Both the position numbers and the translations under genes were made by a program. Positions 33,897-42,933 of a stretch of DNA of 64,000 bases are shown piece by piece (position 1 is the first letter of the stretch; each line of letters opens with the position of its first letter). The notes under the pieces are model-generated. The model was given only the letters and a program-made list of their open reading frames with translations, did no database searches and had not been told where the DNA came from. Source of the DNA: Roseovarius sp. (lineage in GTDB: Bacteria; Pseudomonadota; Alphaproteobacteria; Rhodobacterales; Rhodobacteraceae); contig PBIL01000002.1 of the NCBI GenBank assembly GCA_002720475.1, positions 127,099 through 191,098 on the forward strand. The letters are read 5' to 3'.

Positions 33897-35045
33897 TCAG
33901 AGCGGCTTCTGATAGAGGCGGTAGCGCTTGTGGATCGTGCTGCCGATTTCCTCGATGATGTGGCGCATACCGTCGTTATCCTCCAGAATCCAGCCCATCT
34001 CGACACGGGTGACGCCGCGCCGGATCATCTGCCTGCGCACCGCGTCGATCACCAGGAAGGCCAGCGTCGGGCCGAGCCGCGAATACTGGTGTTCCTTGCG
34101 CACACCCATCAGCGCCACGCGCGTGCTCTTCGCGCCCCGCACCTTGAGCCGCCACAGCAGCCTGGCCCAGCCGAAGGGGAATAGACGCCCGCGCAGGTCG
34201 TGGATCATCTCGTTGAGGTTCGGGAAGGCCGCGATGAAGGCCACCGCGCGCCCGTCGATCTCGGCGAACTGGATGTAATCGTCCGGCAGAAGCAGGGTCA
34301 GCGCCTTGGCGGTCTCGTCGAACTCTTCCGGCGTGAAGGGCACGAACCCCCAGTTGTCGGACCAGGCATCGTTGAAGATGTCGCGCATGGCGGCGAAATC
34401 GGCGGCCTTGTCCCTGCGGTTGAAGGGGCGGATGCGCACCTTGCGGCTGGCGCGCTCGGCCAGCTTGGTCATCACCGGCGGGGCCACGAAATCGGGCTGC
34501 ACCATGTAGGTCAGCAGATCCTTGACGCCGACATAGCCCTGCGCCTCGATCCGCGGACCGTAATAGCGCGGCGCGTGGCCCATCATGATGAAGGGGGGGC
34601 TGTCGAAATTCTCGACCAGAAGGCCGATCTCCTCGTTGATCGAGAGATTGTAGGGCCCGCGCACCTGCGCGGCACCGCGCGCGCGCAGCCACTCCTCGGC
34701 CGTCCCGAAGAGCGCCGCGAACACGGCGGCGTCATCCACCGCCTCGATCATCCCGAAATAGCCGAGCCTGCCGCCCGCCACCTCGGGCTGCATCCTGTCC
34801 ATCTGCGCGGTGATGCGGCCCACCGGTTCGCCCGCGCGCCACGCCACCCATCGGGCCACCTCGCAATGCGCGAAAAGCGGCTTGTTGTGATAGACGCGCT
34901 GTTTCTGCTCGATCAGAAGCGGCGGCACGAAGGCCGGATCCCCGGCATGAATCCGCTCGGGCAGCTTCAGGAACGCGCGTGCCGCGCGGCCCGCATCTGC
35001 CGGGCGGACCTCGATCGGGGCGCTTGCGGGCGCGCTTGGGGTCAT
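33897..35045 (-). CDS. bcerS: GNAT-type bacterial ceramide synthase homologue (N-acyltransferase)
   Basis: The 382-residue protein has two GNAT-like halves. Its blocks (FLKLPERIHAGDPAFVPPL near the N terminus, then GYFGMIEAVDD, RGPYNLSINEEIGLLVENFDSPP and AWSDNWGFVPFT) match the long family that includes E. coli YghO and, as I recall, the Caulobacter bacterial ceramide synthase bCerS. bCerS N-acylates the sphingoid base to give (dihydro)ceramide. The presence of Spt, AcpR, CerR and AasR homologues 7-11 kb away supports this role. The ATG at 35045 is preceded by AAAGG; a far longer open frame upstream is antisense to the acyltransferase gene. Many family members are annotated only as hypothetical. 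Confidence 0.72.
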   Translation of the reverse strand: MTPSAPASAPIEVRPADAGRAARAFLKLPERIHAGDPAFVPPLLIEQKQRVYHNKPLFAHCEVARWVAWRAGEPVGRITAQMDRMQPEVAGGRLGYFGMIEAVDDAAVFAALFGTAEEWLRARGAAQVRGPYNLSINEEIGLLVENFDSPPFIMMGHAPRYYGPRIEAQGYVGVKDLLTYMVQPDFVAPPVMTKLAERASRKVRIRPFNRRDKAADFAAMRDIFNDAWSDNWGFVPFTPEEFDETAKALTLLLPDDYIQFAEIDGRAVAFIAAFPNLNEMIHDLRGRLFPFGWARLLWRLKVRGAKSTRVALMGVRKEHQYSRLGPTLAFLVIDAVRRQMIRRGVTRVEMGWILEDNDGMRHIIEEIGSTIHKRYRLYQKPL

Positions 35046-35267
35046 GCTGTGCCTTTCGATCTGCCGGGCGGGGTCTCGCATCCCGCCCTGCCCTCTTGCG
35101 GGCGCTCTAGCCTTGCCGCATCGGGGCCGGGCAGGGCAAGCCCCCCACGCCGCGCGCGGCGCGAAACCCGTAAGATTGTTACAACCCCGTGCGCCATAGG
35201 CGGCGATCCCTTGCCACAAAAGGCTTGCGGATCGGGGACCGAACCTTGATGAACCGGAAACCGGATT

Positions 35268-36257
35268 TTGATCGTGCAGGGGGCCGTCTTGGCCAAGTTC
35301 ATCCTCGGAAGCCATCTTCGCCACAGGGCGGTCGAAAGCCGGGCCGCCGCCCATGTCCTGTGGTTCGTCGATCTGGCCTTCATCGGCACGGTGAGCGGTT
35401 TTTTCCGGGTGCTGCCGCTGCCCTGGGCCTCGGCCACGGGGGCGCGGTTCGGCCGGTTTCTGGGCCGCATCTTCCGCAACCGCACCCGGCACGTGCGCGC
35501 CAACCTGTCGCTTGCCCTGCCCGGAACCCCGCCCGAGGTGATCGACCGGCTGGCCGAGGAGGTCTGGGGCAACGCGGGCGCGGTCTTTGCCGAATACCCC
35601 CATCTGGCCAAGTTCACCGACCCGAAGCGCGGCCTTCTGCGCATCGAGACGGTCGAGCCCGACCCGCCCTATTGCCGCCCCGGCACGCCCGTGGTCTTCG
35701 TCGCCGCCCATCTCGCCAACTGGGAAGTGGCCTGCGCCGCGATGACGCAGATGGGCATCCGCTCCTATGCGCTCTATGCGCCGCTGGCCAATCCGTGGCT
35801 GGACAGGCTCATGCTGCGCCACCGCGCCAAGCTCGGCTGCGAGACGGTCTCGCGCGAGGCGGGGCTGCGCGTCTTCCTTCAGGCGCTCAAGAGGGGCGAG
35901 GCCCCGGCGATGATCATCGACCGGCGCGTGGATGGGGGCAAGCCGATCCCGTTCTTCGGCGCGGAAAAGGACAGCTCCACCCTGCCCGCGGGTCTTGCCC
36001 TGCGCTTTGGCGCGCCGCTCGTGCCGGTGCAGGTCGAGCGTCACCCCGGCGCGCGCTTCACCGTGCGCTTTCACGCGCCGCTTGCCCCGCGCAACCCCGA
36101 GGCCGACACGGACGCACAGGCGCTTGACCTCACCCGCCAGATCCACGAGCGGTTCGAGGAGTGGATCACGGCGCGGCCCGGCGAATGGCTCTGCACCAGC
36201 AAAATCTGGCACGGTTCTGTTCTTCGGGCGAAAACCGACGTATATAGACAAGTCTGA
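35268..36257 (+). CDS. LpxL/HtrB-like lysophospholipid acyltransferase (paralogue 1)
   Basis: The protein (up to 329 residues) belongs to the lipid A biosynthesis acyltransferase family. The catalytic H-x4-E motif is intact (AAHLANWE, His148 and Glu153 from this start), followed by IIDRRVDGG and PVQVERHPGARF. A hydrophobic segment near residues 28-45 would anchor it to the inner membrane. The start is uncertain: TTG at 35268, GTG at 35274 and TTG at 35289 (the last after CAGGGGG) are all possible. It is divergent from the ceramide synthase operon, so it could acylate lipid A or a sphingolipid. Confidence 0.8.
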   Translation: MIVQGAVLAKFILGSHLRHRAVESRAAAHVLWFVDLAFIGTVSGFFRVLPLPWASATGARFGRFLGRIFRNRTRHVRANLSLALPGTPPEVIDRLAEEVWGNAGAVFAEYPHLAKFTDPKRGLLRIETVEPDPPYCRPGTPVVFVAAHLANWEVACAAMTQMGIRSYALYAPLANPWLDRLMLRHRAKLGCETVSREAGLRVFLQALKRGEAPAMIIDRRVDGGKPIPFFGAEKDSSTLPAGLALRFGAPLVPVQVERHPGARFTVRFHAPLAPRNPEADTDAQALDLTRQIHERFEEWITARPGEWLCTSKIWHGSVLRAKTDVYRQV

Positions 36258-36285
36258 CGACGCGCTCGCATCAAAGAGGCCACAC

Positions 36286-36933
36286 ATGTCCGACCACAAA
36301 CCCAGCCGCCGTCACCGCGTGGACGAGTCGGTCCGGCTCTTCGGGAACCCGCTTCTGGAAAGGCTCAGCCATGTTCACCCGATCGTGCCGCTCCTGGTCT
36401 GGGGGCCGGTCGCGGGCTGGCTGATCTGGCGGGCGGCCGCGGTGCATGGCATCGGCTGGGGCGGGCTCGCGCTGATCGGGCTTGCGGGGCTCGCGACCTG
36501 GACGCTGGCGGAATACCTGCTGCACCGCTATCTCTTTCATTTCGAGCCGAAGACCGATCTGGGCCGCCGCTTCATCTACCTCTTTCACGGCGTTCACCAT
36601 GACACGCCGCAGGACAAGACGCGGCTCTTGATGCCGCCAGCGGGCGCGCTGCCGATAATCGCGGTACTCTACCTGATCTTCTGGCTGGTCCTGCCCTATC
36701 CCTGGGCCGAGCCGTTCACGGGCTTCTTCATCGTCGGCTACCTGATCTACGATTACATCCACTACGCCACGCATCACTTTCCGATGCGGCACCCGGCGCT
36801 GCAATTCCTCAAGCATTACCACATGCGTCACCACTTCTCGAACGAGCACGGGCGCTACGGCGTCTCGTCACCCTTCTGGGACTGGGTGTTCGGCACCTAT
36901 CCGGAGAAGTCCGAGCGCGCCGCGCGCCGCTGA
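36286..36933 (+). CDS. Fatty-acid hydroxylase / sterol-desaturase family di-iron membrane protein
   Basis: The 215-residue membrane protein has the histidine clusters of the FA2H/sterol-desaturase family: HRYLFH, HGVHH, HHFPMRH and HYHMRHH, between roughly four hydrophobic helices. These histidines bind the di-iron centre. Members 2-hydroxylate the N-acyl chain of ceramides in eukaryotes and act on other lipids in bacteria. Position between two acyltransferase genes and opposite the ceramide genes makes a ceramide acyl or base hydroxylase likely. The ATG follows AAGAGG. Carotenoid or other lipid substrates cannot be excluded. Confidence 0.85.
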   Translation: MSDHKPSRRHRVDESVRLFGNPLLERLSHVHPIVPLLVWGPVAGWLIWRAAAVHGIGWGGLALIGLAGLATWTLAEYLLHRYLFHFEPKTDLGRRFIYLFHGVHHDTPQDKTRLLMPPAGALPIIAVLYLIFWLVLPYPWAEPFTGFFIVGYLIYDYIHYATHHFPMRHPALQFLKHYHMRHHFSNEHGRYGVSSPFWDWVFGTYPEKSERAARR

Positions 36934-36986
36934 GGCGCCGCGCCCGTGCAAGTTCACCGCGCCACGAGGGGTGCCGGGATGGAGCC

Positions 36987-37934
36987 ATGGCGAAATATTA
37001 CCTGCTGCCCAAGCACCTGATGGACCGCCTGCCGGCGGCACAGACGCCGGTCTGGCTGCTGGAGGCGGCCGTGTTCCATCTGCTCTACGGGCTGGCGCGG
37101 CTCATGCCCCTGCCGCTGGCCACGCGGGTCTTTGCCGCCTGTCTCGGGGTCGTCGGCCGTCGCAATTCCAACAAGCTTCGCCCGGTCCGGCGCAACCTTG
37201 CGGTGATGATGCCCGAGGCGAGCGAGGCGGCGCGCGAGGCCGTGGCGCGCGAGATCTTTCGCTCGGCCGGTCACGCGGCGGTGGAGCTGTTCCTGCTCGA
37301 CCGGATATGGCGCAGGCGCGCGCACTATCTCGAATTTGCGATCCACCCGGAGGCCGAAGCGGCGATCCGCCGCAAGGAACCGATCGTCTTTGCCACCGCC
37401 CATGTCGGAGCCTGGCAGCTCACCAATCTCATCGGGCGCGAGCATGACCTGTCCATCGCCGTGCTCTACGCGCCCGACCGCAACCCCTGGATGGACCGGT
37501 TCTTTCGCGCGCGGCGGCGGCATTTCGGCGGCCCGCTGGTGCCGAGCGCGGGCGGCGCGCGCGACGTGATGCGCGAACTGGCCGCCGGGCGCTCGGTCGG
37601 CGCGGCCTTCGACACGCGCATCGACGAGGGCGAGCCGGTGCCGTTCTTCGGCGTGCCCGCCCTGACCAACACGCTGCCCGCGCTGCTGTCGCTGCGCGGC
37701 TATCCGCTCATCCCGATCCGGGCGGTGCGCCTGCCCGGCACGCGCTACCGGATCGAGGTCATGGCCCCGCTCGCCCCCGCCGACCCTGACGCCCCGCGCA
37801 AGGCGCAGGTTCTGGATATCACCACGCGGCTCAATGCCGTGTTCGAGGACTGGATCCGCGAGGATCCGGGCCAGTGGCTGTGCATGAAACGGCGCTGGCC
37901 CAAGCCGCGCCCAGCTCAGGCCGCCGATGTCTGA
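36987..37934 (+). CDS. LpxL-like lysophospholipid acyltransferase (paralogue 2), active-site variant
   Basis: The 315-residue protein belongs to the same family as paralogue 1 and keeps the surrounding blocks (TAHVGAW, DTRIDEGEPVPFFG, PIRAVRLPGTRY). The catalytic H-x4-D/E motif reads HVGAWQ: His139 is present, but Gln144 replaces the acidic partner, and the codon is an unambiguous CAG. It may be inactive, catalyse slowly, or use another residue. It overlaps the second ELM1 gene by 8 bp, so the two are coupled. A lipid-modifying role with the neighbouring hydroxylase is inferred. Confidence 0.78.
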   Translation: MAKYYLLPKHLMDRLPAAQTPVWLLEAAVFHLLYGLARLMPLPLATRVFAACLGVVGRRNSNKLRPVRRNLAVMMPEASEAAREAVAREIFRSAGHAAVELFLLDRIWRRRAHYLEFAIHPEAEAAIRRKEPIVFATAHVGAWQLTNLIGREHDLSIAVLYAPDRNPWMDRFFRARRRHFGGPLVPSAGGARDVMRELAAGRSVGAAFDTRIDEGEPVPFFGVPALTNTLPALLSLRGYPLIPIRAVRLPGTRYRIEVMAPLAPADPDAPRKAQVLDITTRLNAVFEDWIREDPGQWLCMKRRWPKPRPAQAADV

Positions 37935-39042
37935 GCCGCGCGTCTGGGTGCTCGACGCCTATCGCGCGGGCGAGCGCACGCAGCTGCGCGCGCTGGCAAC
38001 GGCGCTTGGCTGGCCCTTCGAGATCAAGCGGCTTTGCTATCGCCGCTTCGGGCAGGCAAGCGCGCTCTTGCTGCGCAACGACCTGAGCGGCATCGACCGC
38101 GCGGCCTCCGATCCGCTCGTGCCGCCCTGGCCCGATCTGGTCCTCTCCATCGGCATGCGCAACGAGCCGGTGGCGCGCTGGATCCGTGACCGATCGGGCG
38201 GGCGCGCGAAACTGGTCTTTCTCGGGCGGCAATGGGCCGATCCGCGCCATTTCGACCTGGTGATCACCACGCCGCAATACCCGGTGCCCGAACGCGCCAA
38301 CGTGCTGCGCAACGCGCTGCCGCTGCACGGGGTGACGCGGGCGCGGCTTGACGCGGCGGCGCAACTCTGGGCACCGCGGCTTGCGCATCTGCGGCGGCCC
38401 TGGCTCGCGGTGAATATCGGCGGCACGAGCGGGCCCTATGCCTTTGGCCGCCACGCCGCCGCGCGTCTTGTGCGCGACACGCTGGCACTGGCGCGGGCGC
38501 GGGGGGCCTCGCTTCTGGTGAGTTCGAGCGCGCGCACACCCGCCTGCGCGCTCGATGCCTTTGCCGCGCAGCGGGAGGTGCCGATGCAGCTCTATCGCTG
38601 GCGGCGCGACGATCCGGACAATCCCTATCTGGGCTTTCTGGCGCTCGCCGACGAGGTGATCGTGACCGCCGACAGCATCTCCATGCTGGCCGAGGCCCAT
38701 GCCACGGGCAAGCCGCTCTACATGTTCGACACCGGTGCCGGGCGGTTTTCCATGCGTCACGACATGCACCGCGCGGCAGGCGAGGCACAGGCGGCGCGGG
38801 CGCGGGCCAGAGCCGATGCAGACCGCGCGGATCACGCCGCGGGCGCGCTTGCCTATCGCGCGCTCATGCGCTTGGGCTGGTCCTATCTGAGCCGCGACAT
38901 CAGCCGGCTGCACCTGCGGCTGGTCCGGTCCGGGCGCGCGGTCTGGCTGGGCGATCCGCCGACACCGGGGCCCGAAGCCCCGGACACCGACGACATGGCC
39001 CGCGCCACGGCCGCGATCCGCGCGCTCATCCCGCGCGGCTGA
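37927..39042 (+). CDS. ELM1/GtrOC1-family protein (paralogue 2)
   Basis: The 371-residue protein is a paralogue of the protein at 29946-31070. It shares SIGMRNEPVARWIRDRSGG, ITTPQYPVPERAN, NIGGTSGPYAFG and TADSISMLAEAHATGKPLYMFD. The GT-B-like layout suggests nucleotide-sugar binding, though no catalytic residue is established. Its start lies inside the acyltransferase gene (8-bp overlap), and its stop overlaps the convergent ABC exporter gene by 17 bp. Two copies flanking the sphingolipid genes make a linked function plausible. Confidence 0.8.
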   Translation: MSEPRVWVLDAYRAGERTQLRALATALGWPFEIKRLCYRRFGQASALLLRNDLSGIDRAASDPLVPPWPDLVLSIGMRNEPVARWIRDRSGGRAKLVFLGRQWADPRHFDLVITTPQYPVPERANVLRNALPLHGVTRARLDAAAQLWAPRLAHLRRPWLAVNIGGTSGPYAFGRHAAARLVRDTLALARARGASLLVSSSARTPACALDAFAAQREVPMQLYRWRRDDPDNPYLGFLALADEVIVTADSISMLAEAHATGKPLYMFDTGAGRFSMRHDMHRAAGEAQAARARARADADRADHAAGALAYRALMRLGWSYLSRDISRLHLRLVRSGRAVWLGDPPTPGPEAPDTDDMARATAAIRALIPRG

Positions 39043-40732
39043 GCCTGCCGCCCACCTCGAGCCGGTGAACCACGTCGGCGGCCTGTGCCATGCCCTCGTT
39101 ATGGGTGATGGCAAGGATGGTCAGCTCGTCCCGCAGCGCCTTCAAGGTGGCGATGATCTCGGCCTCGCTCTCGGGGTCGAGCGCGCTGGTCGCCTCGTCG
39201 AGGATCAGCAGGCGCGGCGCGTTGATCAGCGCGCGGGCGATGGCGATGCGCTGGCGCTGCCCGCCCGAGAGCCTGCCGCCGCGCTCGCCCACCAGCGTCT
39301 CCAGCCCCTCGGGCAGCGCGCGCACGAACGCCCACGCCCCGGCCTTTTCCAGCGCCGCACGCGCCTGCGCCTCGGAAATCGCCGGATCGCCCAGCGTGAC
39401 ATTGTGCAGGACCGTATCGTGCAGAAGCACCGTCTCCTGCGGCACATAGCCCACCATCCGCCGCCAGGCGCGCAGGTCTATGGTCTCGAAGGGGACCCCG
39501 TCGATGCGTATCTCGCCGCTCTCGGGGCGCAGAAGGCCGATGATCAGGTCGATCACCGTGGTCTTGCCCGAGCCCGACGGACCGACGAGCGTGGTGATCC
39601 GGTGCGCCGGGATCTCGAGATCGAGCCCGCTCAGAACCGAATGCCCCTCATAGGCGAACCGCAGGCCCTCCAGGGTGATGCCCCGCTCCAGCACCGGCGT
39701 GACATGGCCGCCAAGATGTTCCTGCTCGGCCTCGGCGCGCGCGCTCGTGTCCCTGAGCGACCAGAAGGCGCTCTCGGCCTGGGCAAGTTTCTGATACTGT
39801 TTCTGCACCTTGCCGAGAAAGGCGAAGGTCCGCCCGAGCGCCACCGAGAGGATGAGCACGGTGGCGAATTCCATCTTCAGGACTCCGATGGCCAGATAGA
39901 CGCCGAGCGCGATCAGCATGACGAACATCAGATCCTGCCCTGCGTCGAGCGCCGCCCCCGCCAGAACCTGCTTGCGCAGCGCCTTGTTGAGGCGGTTGGT
40001 CTCGCCCTGAAGCATCCGGTCGGTCAGACCCTCGCGCGCCATCGCCTTGAGCGGCTTGACCGATTGCAGCGTGTCGGTGAGATGCGACATGAGCGAGATC
40101 ATCAGCTCGGTCTGCCGCTTGCCCGCCCGCCGCGTCATCCTGACCAGGAAATGCGACAGCCAGATCACCGCAGCACCCGCCATCAGGCTGACGGCCGTCG
40201 CCTGCCAGGAGACCGCAAGCGCGACGGAACCATAGACGACCGCCTGGATGAGAAAGGTCAGCGCGGTCGCGCCATTGAGATAGGCGTCCGAGGCGCGCTG
40301 CGCCTCGGTGGCCAGCGCATTGGTCAGCCGCCCCGCGGGCTGGTGCAGGAAGAAGCTCCAGCGGCTGCGCATCATGTTGCGCAGCACCTCGAGCCGCAGA
40401 TCGGTTGCCACCCGCGCCGCCGTATAGCCCACCTGCCGCTGCGCCGCGAGCAGAAGGACCGCCTTGAGCGTCGCCATCGCCACGATCAGGAGCAGAAGCG
40501 CACCAAGCGTGGCGGGCACCCCGAGCCAGGCCAGCACGTCGAGCACGATCTGCTCGAGCTGTCCGGGCGGCTCGGCCGTCTCTGTCCCCTCGCCCGAGGC
40601 GAGCGCGATATTGAGCATCGGCAGCATCGCCGAGAGGCCCAGCCCCTCGGCCAGCCCCGACAGGAACAGCGCCAGCACCATCAGGAAACTCGGCATCGGA
40701 TAGGCGCGGAAGAGGTGGATCATCAGGCGCAT
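39026..40732 (-). CDS. MsbA-like ABC exporter (fused membrane and ATPase domains)
   Basis: The 568-residue half-transporter has an N-terminal six-helix membrane domain (about residues 5-310) and a C-terminal ATPase with Walker A GPSGSGKTT, signature LSGGQRQR and Walker B LLILDEATSALD. Such homodimers flip lipids or lipid-linked sugars. As the last gene on the strand of the spt operon (72 bp after the metallophosphoesterase), it is a good candidate for moving the sphingolipid across the inner membrane. The ATG at 40732 follows GGAGAG. A toxin or peptide exporter role is less likely because no partner protein is present. Confidence 0.85.
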   Translation of the reverse strand: MRLMIHLFRAYPMPSFLMVLALFLSGLAEGLGLSAMLPMLNIALASGEGTETAEPPGQLEQIVLDVLAWLGVPATLGALLLLIVAMATLKAVLLLAAQRQVGYTAARVATDLRLEVLRNMMRSRWSFFLHQPAGRLTNALATEAQRASDAYLNGATALTFLIQAVVYGSVALAVSWQATAVSLMAGAAVIWLSHFLVRMTRRAGKRQTELMISLMSHLTDTLQSVKPLKAMAREGLTDRMLQGETNRLNKALRKQVLAGAALDAGQDLMFVMLIALGVYLAIGVLKMEFATVLILSVALGRTFAFLGKVQKQYQKLAQAESAFWSLRDTSARAEAEQEHLGGHVTPVLERGITLEGLRFAYEGHSVLSGLDLEIPAHRITTLVGPSGSGKTTVIDLIIGLLRPESGEIRIDGVPFETIDLRAWRRMVGYVPQETVLLHDTVLHNVTLGDPAISEAQARAALEKAGAWAFVRALPEGLETLVGERGGRLSGGQRQRIAIARALINAPRLLILDEATSALDPESEAEIIATLKALRDELTILAITHNEGMAQAADVVHRLEVGGRLSRAG

Positions 40733-40804
40733 GGCTTGGCTCTCCGGTTGGGTGTGCGCTCCTATCGCCCCGGAGCGCGGCAATGTCCACCGCCTGCCCG
40801 GGCG

Positions 40805-41692
40805 TTACGGCTCGGCATGGGCGCGGATGAGGTGATGGGTGGCCGCATGGCCGGTTTCCATGCCGCCGGGCGCGTGTCGCCGGGCGGTGAGCGTGACCTG
40901 CCAGCCCCCGGCAACGGGGGCGATGTGATAGCGGTGCCAGGCGGCCGCCTCGGGACGGGTGGCCGAGGCCGAGGGCACGCCGATCACCGGGGCCACGCCG
41001 CTTGCCGTTTCCATCTGCTGATGATGGCTGCGATGGCTGTGGCCGTGAAGCACCAGCTCCACCCCCTCCTGCGCCAGCACGGCGCAGAGCGCGGGCGCGT
41101 CCAGAAGCCGCTTGCGCGCCCGCACCGTGCCGCCCAGCGGCGGGTGATGCACCATGACGACACGGCAGAGCCCCTCGGCGCGTGCCCCTGCCAGAAGCGC
41201 CGCCAGCCGGTCAAGCTGTGCCGCCCCCACGGCACCCACGGCGCGGCCCGGGGCAGAGGCCACGGCGCTCGACAGACCGATGAGCGCAAGGCCCCCGCGC
41301 CGCCGGAGCCAGGGAAATCCGCCCCCGTCATCGCCCTGCCAGAAGGGCCGCCACGATTGCGCGCCCGCCTCCCAGGCTCCGCGCACCAGCGCGTCGTGAT
41401 TGCCGGGGATCACCATGACGCCTTCCGGCTTGCCCAGCGCATCGAGCCAGCCGCGCGCCTGCGCGTATTCCTGCGGCAGGCCGAGGTTGGTCAGGTCCCC
41501 CGTCACCGCGATCAGGTCCGGTGCCGCCGCGTGAATGTCGGCCACCAGCCGCGCCAGAACCTCGGGCCGATGGATGAGATGGCGCTTGCGCCGCCATGAC
41601 AAGAGGCTGAGCGCGCGCTTGTTCAGCACGGCGCGCCAGTCCACGCGATCAGGCAGCGGCAGATGCACATCCGACAGATGCGCCAGACGCAT
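40805..41692 (-). CDS. Calcineurin-like metallophosphoesterase
   Basis: The 295-residue protein shows the five metallophosphoesterase motifs: LSDVH (Asp8, His10), GDLTN (Asp66), GNHD (Asn98, His99), VHHPP and GHSH. The two-metal centre hydrolyses phosphomono- or diesters. It follows spt by 41 bp in the same direction. In this setting it may remove phosphate from a lipid or headgroup intermediate, but cyclic nucleotides or nucleotide sugars are equally possible substrates. The ATG at 41692 is the first codon that gives the conserved N-terminal strand; open frame upstream enters spt. Confidence 0.87.
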   Translation of the reverse strand: MRLAHLSDVHLPLPDRVDWRAVLNKRALSLLSWRRKRHLIHRPEVLARLVADIHAAAPDLIAVTGDLTNLGLPQEYAQARGWLDALGKPEGVMVIPGNHDALVRGAWEAGAQSWRPFWQGDDGGGFPWLRRRGGLALIGLSSAVASAPGRAVGAVGAAQLDRLAALLAGARAEGLCRVVMVHHPPLGGTVRARKRLLDAPALCAVLAQEGVELVLHGHSHRSHHQQMETASGVAPVIGVPSASATRPEAAAWHRYHIAPVAGGWQVTLTARRHAPGGMETGHAATHHLIRAHAEP

Positions 41693-41733
41693 GCCGCGCT
41701 CGGGGCTCTCCTCCACCGTGCGTAGCCCCGCCG

Positions 41734-42933
41734 CTACTCCGCGACCGCCGTGGCGGCCCCGGCGCGCACGCTCTCGAAGGCGGCGAGGATCCGGTCGATC
41801 TGGTCGAACGTGTGCCCCGCGCTCAGGCTGCATCGCAGGAGCGAGGCACCCTCGGGCGCGGCGGGCGGCACCACGAGGTTGACATAGACCCCCTGATCGA
41901 GCAGCGCGTTCCACATGCGCGCGGCTTCCTCGTGCGAGGGCACCTGCACCGCGATCACCGGGCTTGGCGCGGAGGCAAGCCGGTAGCCGAGCACCTGGAG
42001 CCCGGCATGGAGCCTGCGGGCATTGGCCCAGATCTGCGCCTTGAGCTCGGGGCGCGCGCGCACTGCCCGCAGCGCGGCATGAGCCGCCGCGATGCTCGCC
42101 GGGCTGGGCGAGGCGGTGAAGATATAGGGCCGGCTGCCATAGCGCAGAAGCTGCAATTCCGGGTGGCGGCTCACGCAGAAGCCGCCCAGCGAGGCGAGGC
42201 TCTTGGAAAACGTGCCGGTGATGAAATCCACCTGATCGAGGATCCCCGCCTCCTCGCAGAGGCCCCGCCCCGTCTCGCCATAGACGGCAAAGGAATGGGC
42301 CTCGTCAACCATGAACCAGGCACCGAACTCCTTGGCCACGGCGCACAGATCGGCCAGGGGCGCGGTATCGCCCCACATGCTGTAGAGCCCCTCGGCGATC
42401 ACCAGCGCCCCCTCCGCCGCGCCGCCCAGACGGCGCAGCCGCTTGCGCAGGTCTTCCGCATCGTTGTGCCTGAAGGCGAAGAAATCCGCCCCGCTGATGC
42501 GGCAGCCGTCATAGATGCAGGCGTGGCTGTGGGCATCCAGAACCACCTTGTCGCCGGGTTGCAAGAGCGCCATGAGCAGGCCCAGATTGGTCTGGTAGCC
42601 GGTGGAAAACACCATCGCCGAGGGCACGCCGTAGAACCGCGCGAATGCTTCCTCGAGCGCGGCATGGCTCGAGAAGCTGCCATTGGCCATGCGCGAGCCG
42701 GTGGTGCCCGAGCCCTCTTCGTGCATCGCGGCGCAGCCCGCCTCGATGATCTCGGGATCGAAGGTCAGGCCGAGATAGTTGTTGGTGCCGACAAGGATCG
42801 TGGGGCGGCCCGCGATCACCGCCTCGGTGGGCGAAAGGAACCGCTCCATCACGATGCGGCTCGGGTCGGCCTCAAGGCTGCGCAGCCCGTCGCGGACCTG
42901 CGCCATCTCGGTGAAACGTGCGGTGATGCTCAT
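41734..42933 (-). CDS. spt: Serine palmitoyltransferase
   Basis: The 399-residue alpha-oxoamine synthase condenses serine with an acyl thioester to 3-ketosphinganine. It resembles Sphingomonas Spt more than KBL or AONS: GTNNYLGLTFDP, VFSTGYQTNLG, EGLYSMWGD and PPAAPEGASLLRCS are near-identical in type. Active-site residues are present: His137 (stacking on PLP), Asp210 and His213 (VDEAHS), Lys244 (GTFSKS) and Arg367. An acyl carrier protein gene overlaps its start (ATGA), as in Caulobacter. 5-aminolevulinate and biotin enzymes share the fold, but the pathway neighbours settle the call. Confidence 0.88.
   Translation of the reverse strand: MSITARFTEMAQVRDGLRSLEADPSRIVMERFLSPTEAVIAGRPTILVGTNNYLGLTFDPEIIEAGCAAMHEEGSGTTGSRMANGSFSSHAALEEAFARFYGVPSAMVFSTGYQTNLGLLMALLQPGDKVVLDAHSHACIYDGCRISGADFFAFRHNDAEDLRKRLRRLGGAAEGALVIAEGLYSMWGDTAPLADLCAVAKEFGAWFMVDEAHSFAVYGETGRGLCEEAGILDQVDFITGTFSKSLASLGGFCVSRHPELQLLRYGSRPYIFTASPSPASIAAAHAALRAVRARPELKAQIWANARRLHAGLQVLGYRLASAPSPVIAVQVPSHEEAARMWNALLDQGVYVNLVVPPAAPEGASLLRCSLSAGHTFDQIDRILAAFESVRAGAATAVAE

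Noticed and set aside
41734-42933. 8-amino-7-oxononanoate or 2-amino-3-ketobutyrate synthase
   Set aside because: Sequence blocks and the neighbouring carrier protein, acyl-ACP synthetase and reductase genes match serine palmitoyltransferase; no biotin or threonine-catabolism gene is nearby.
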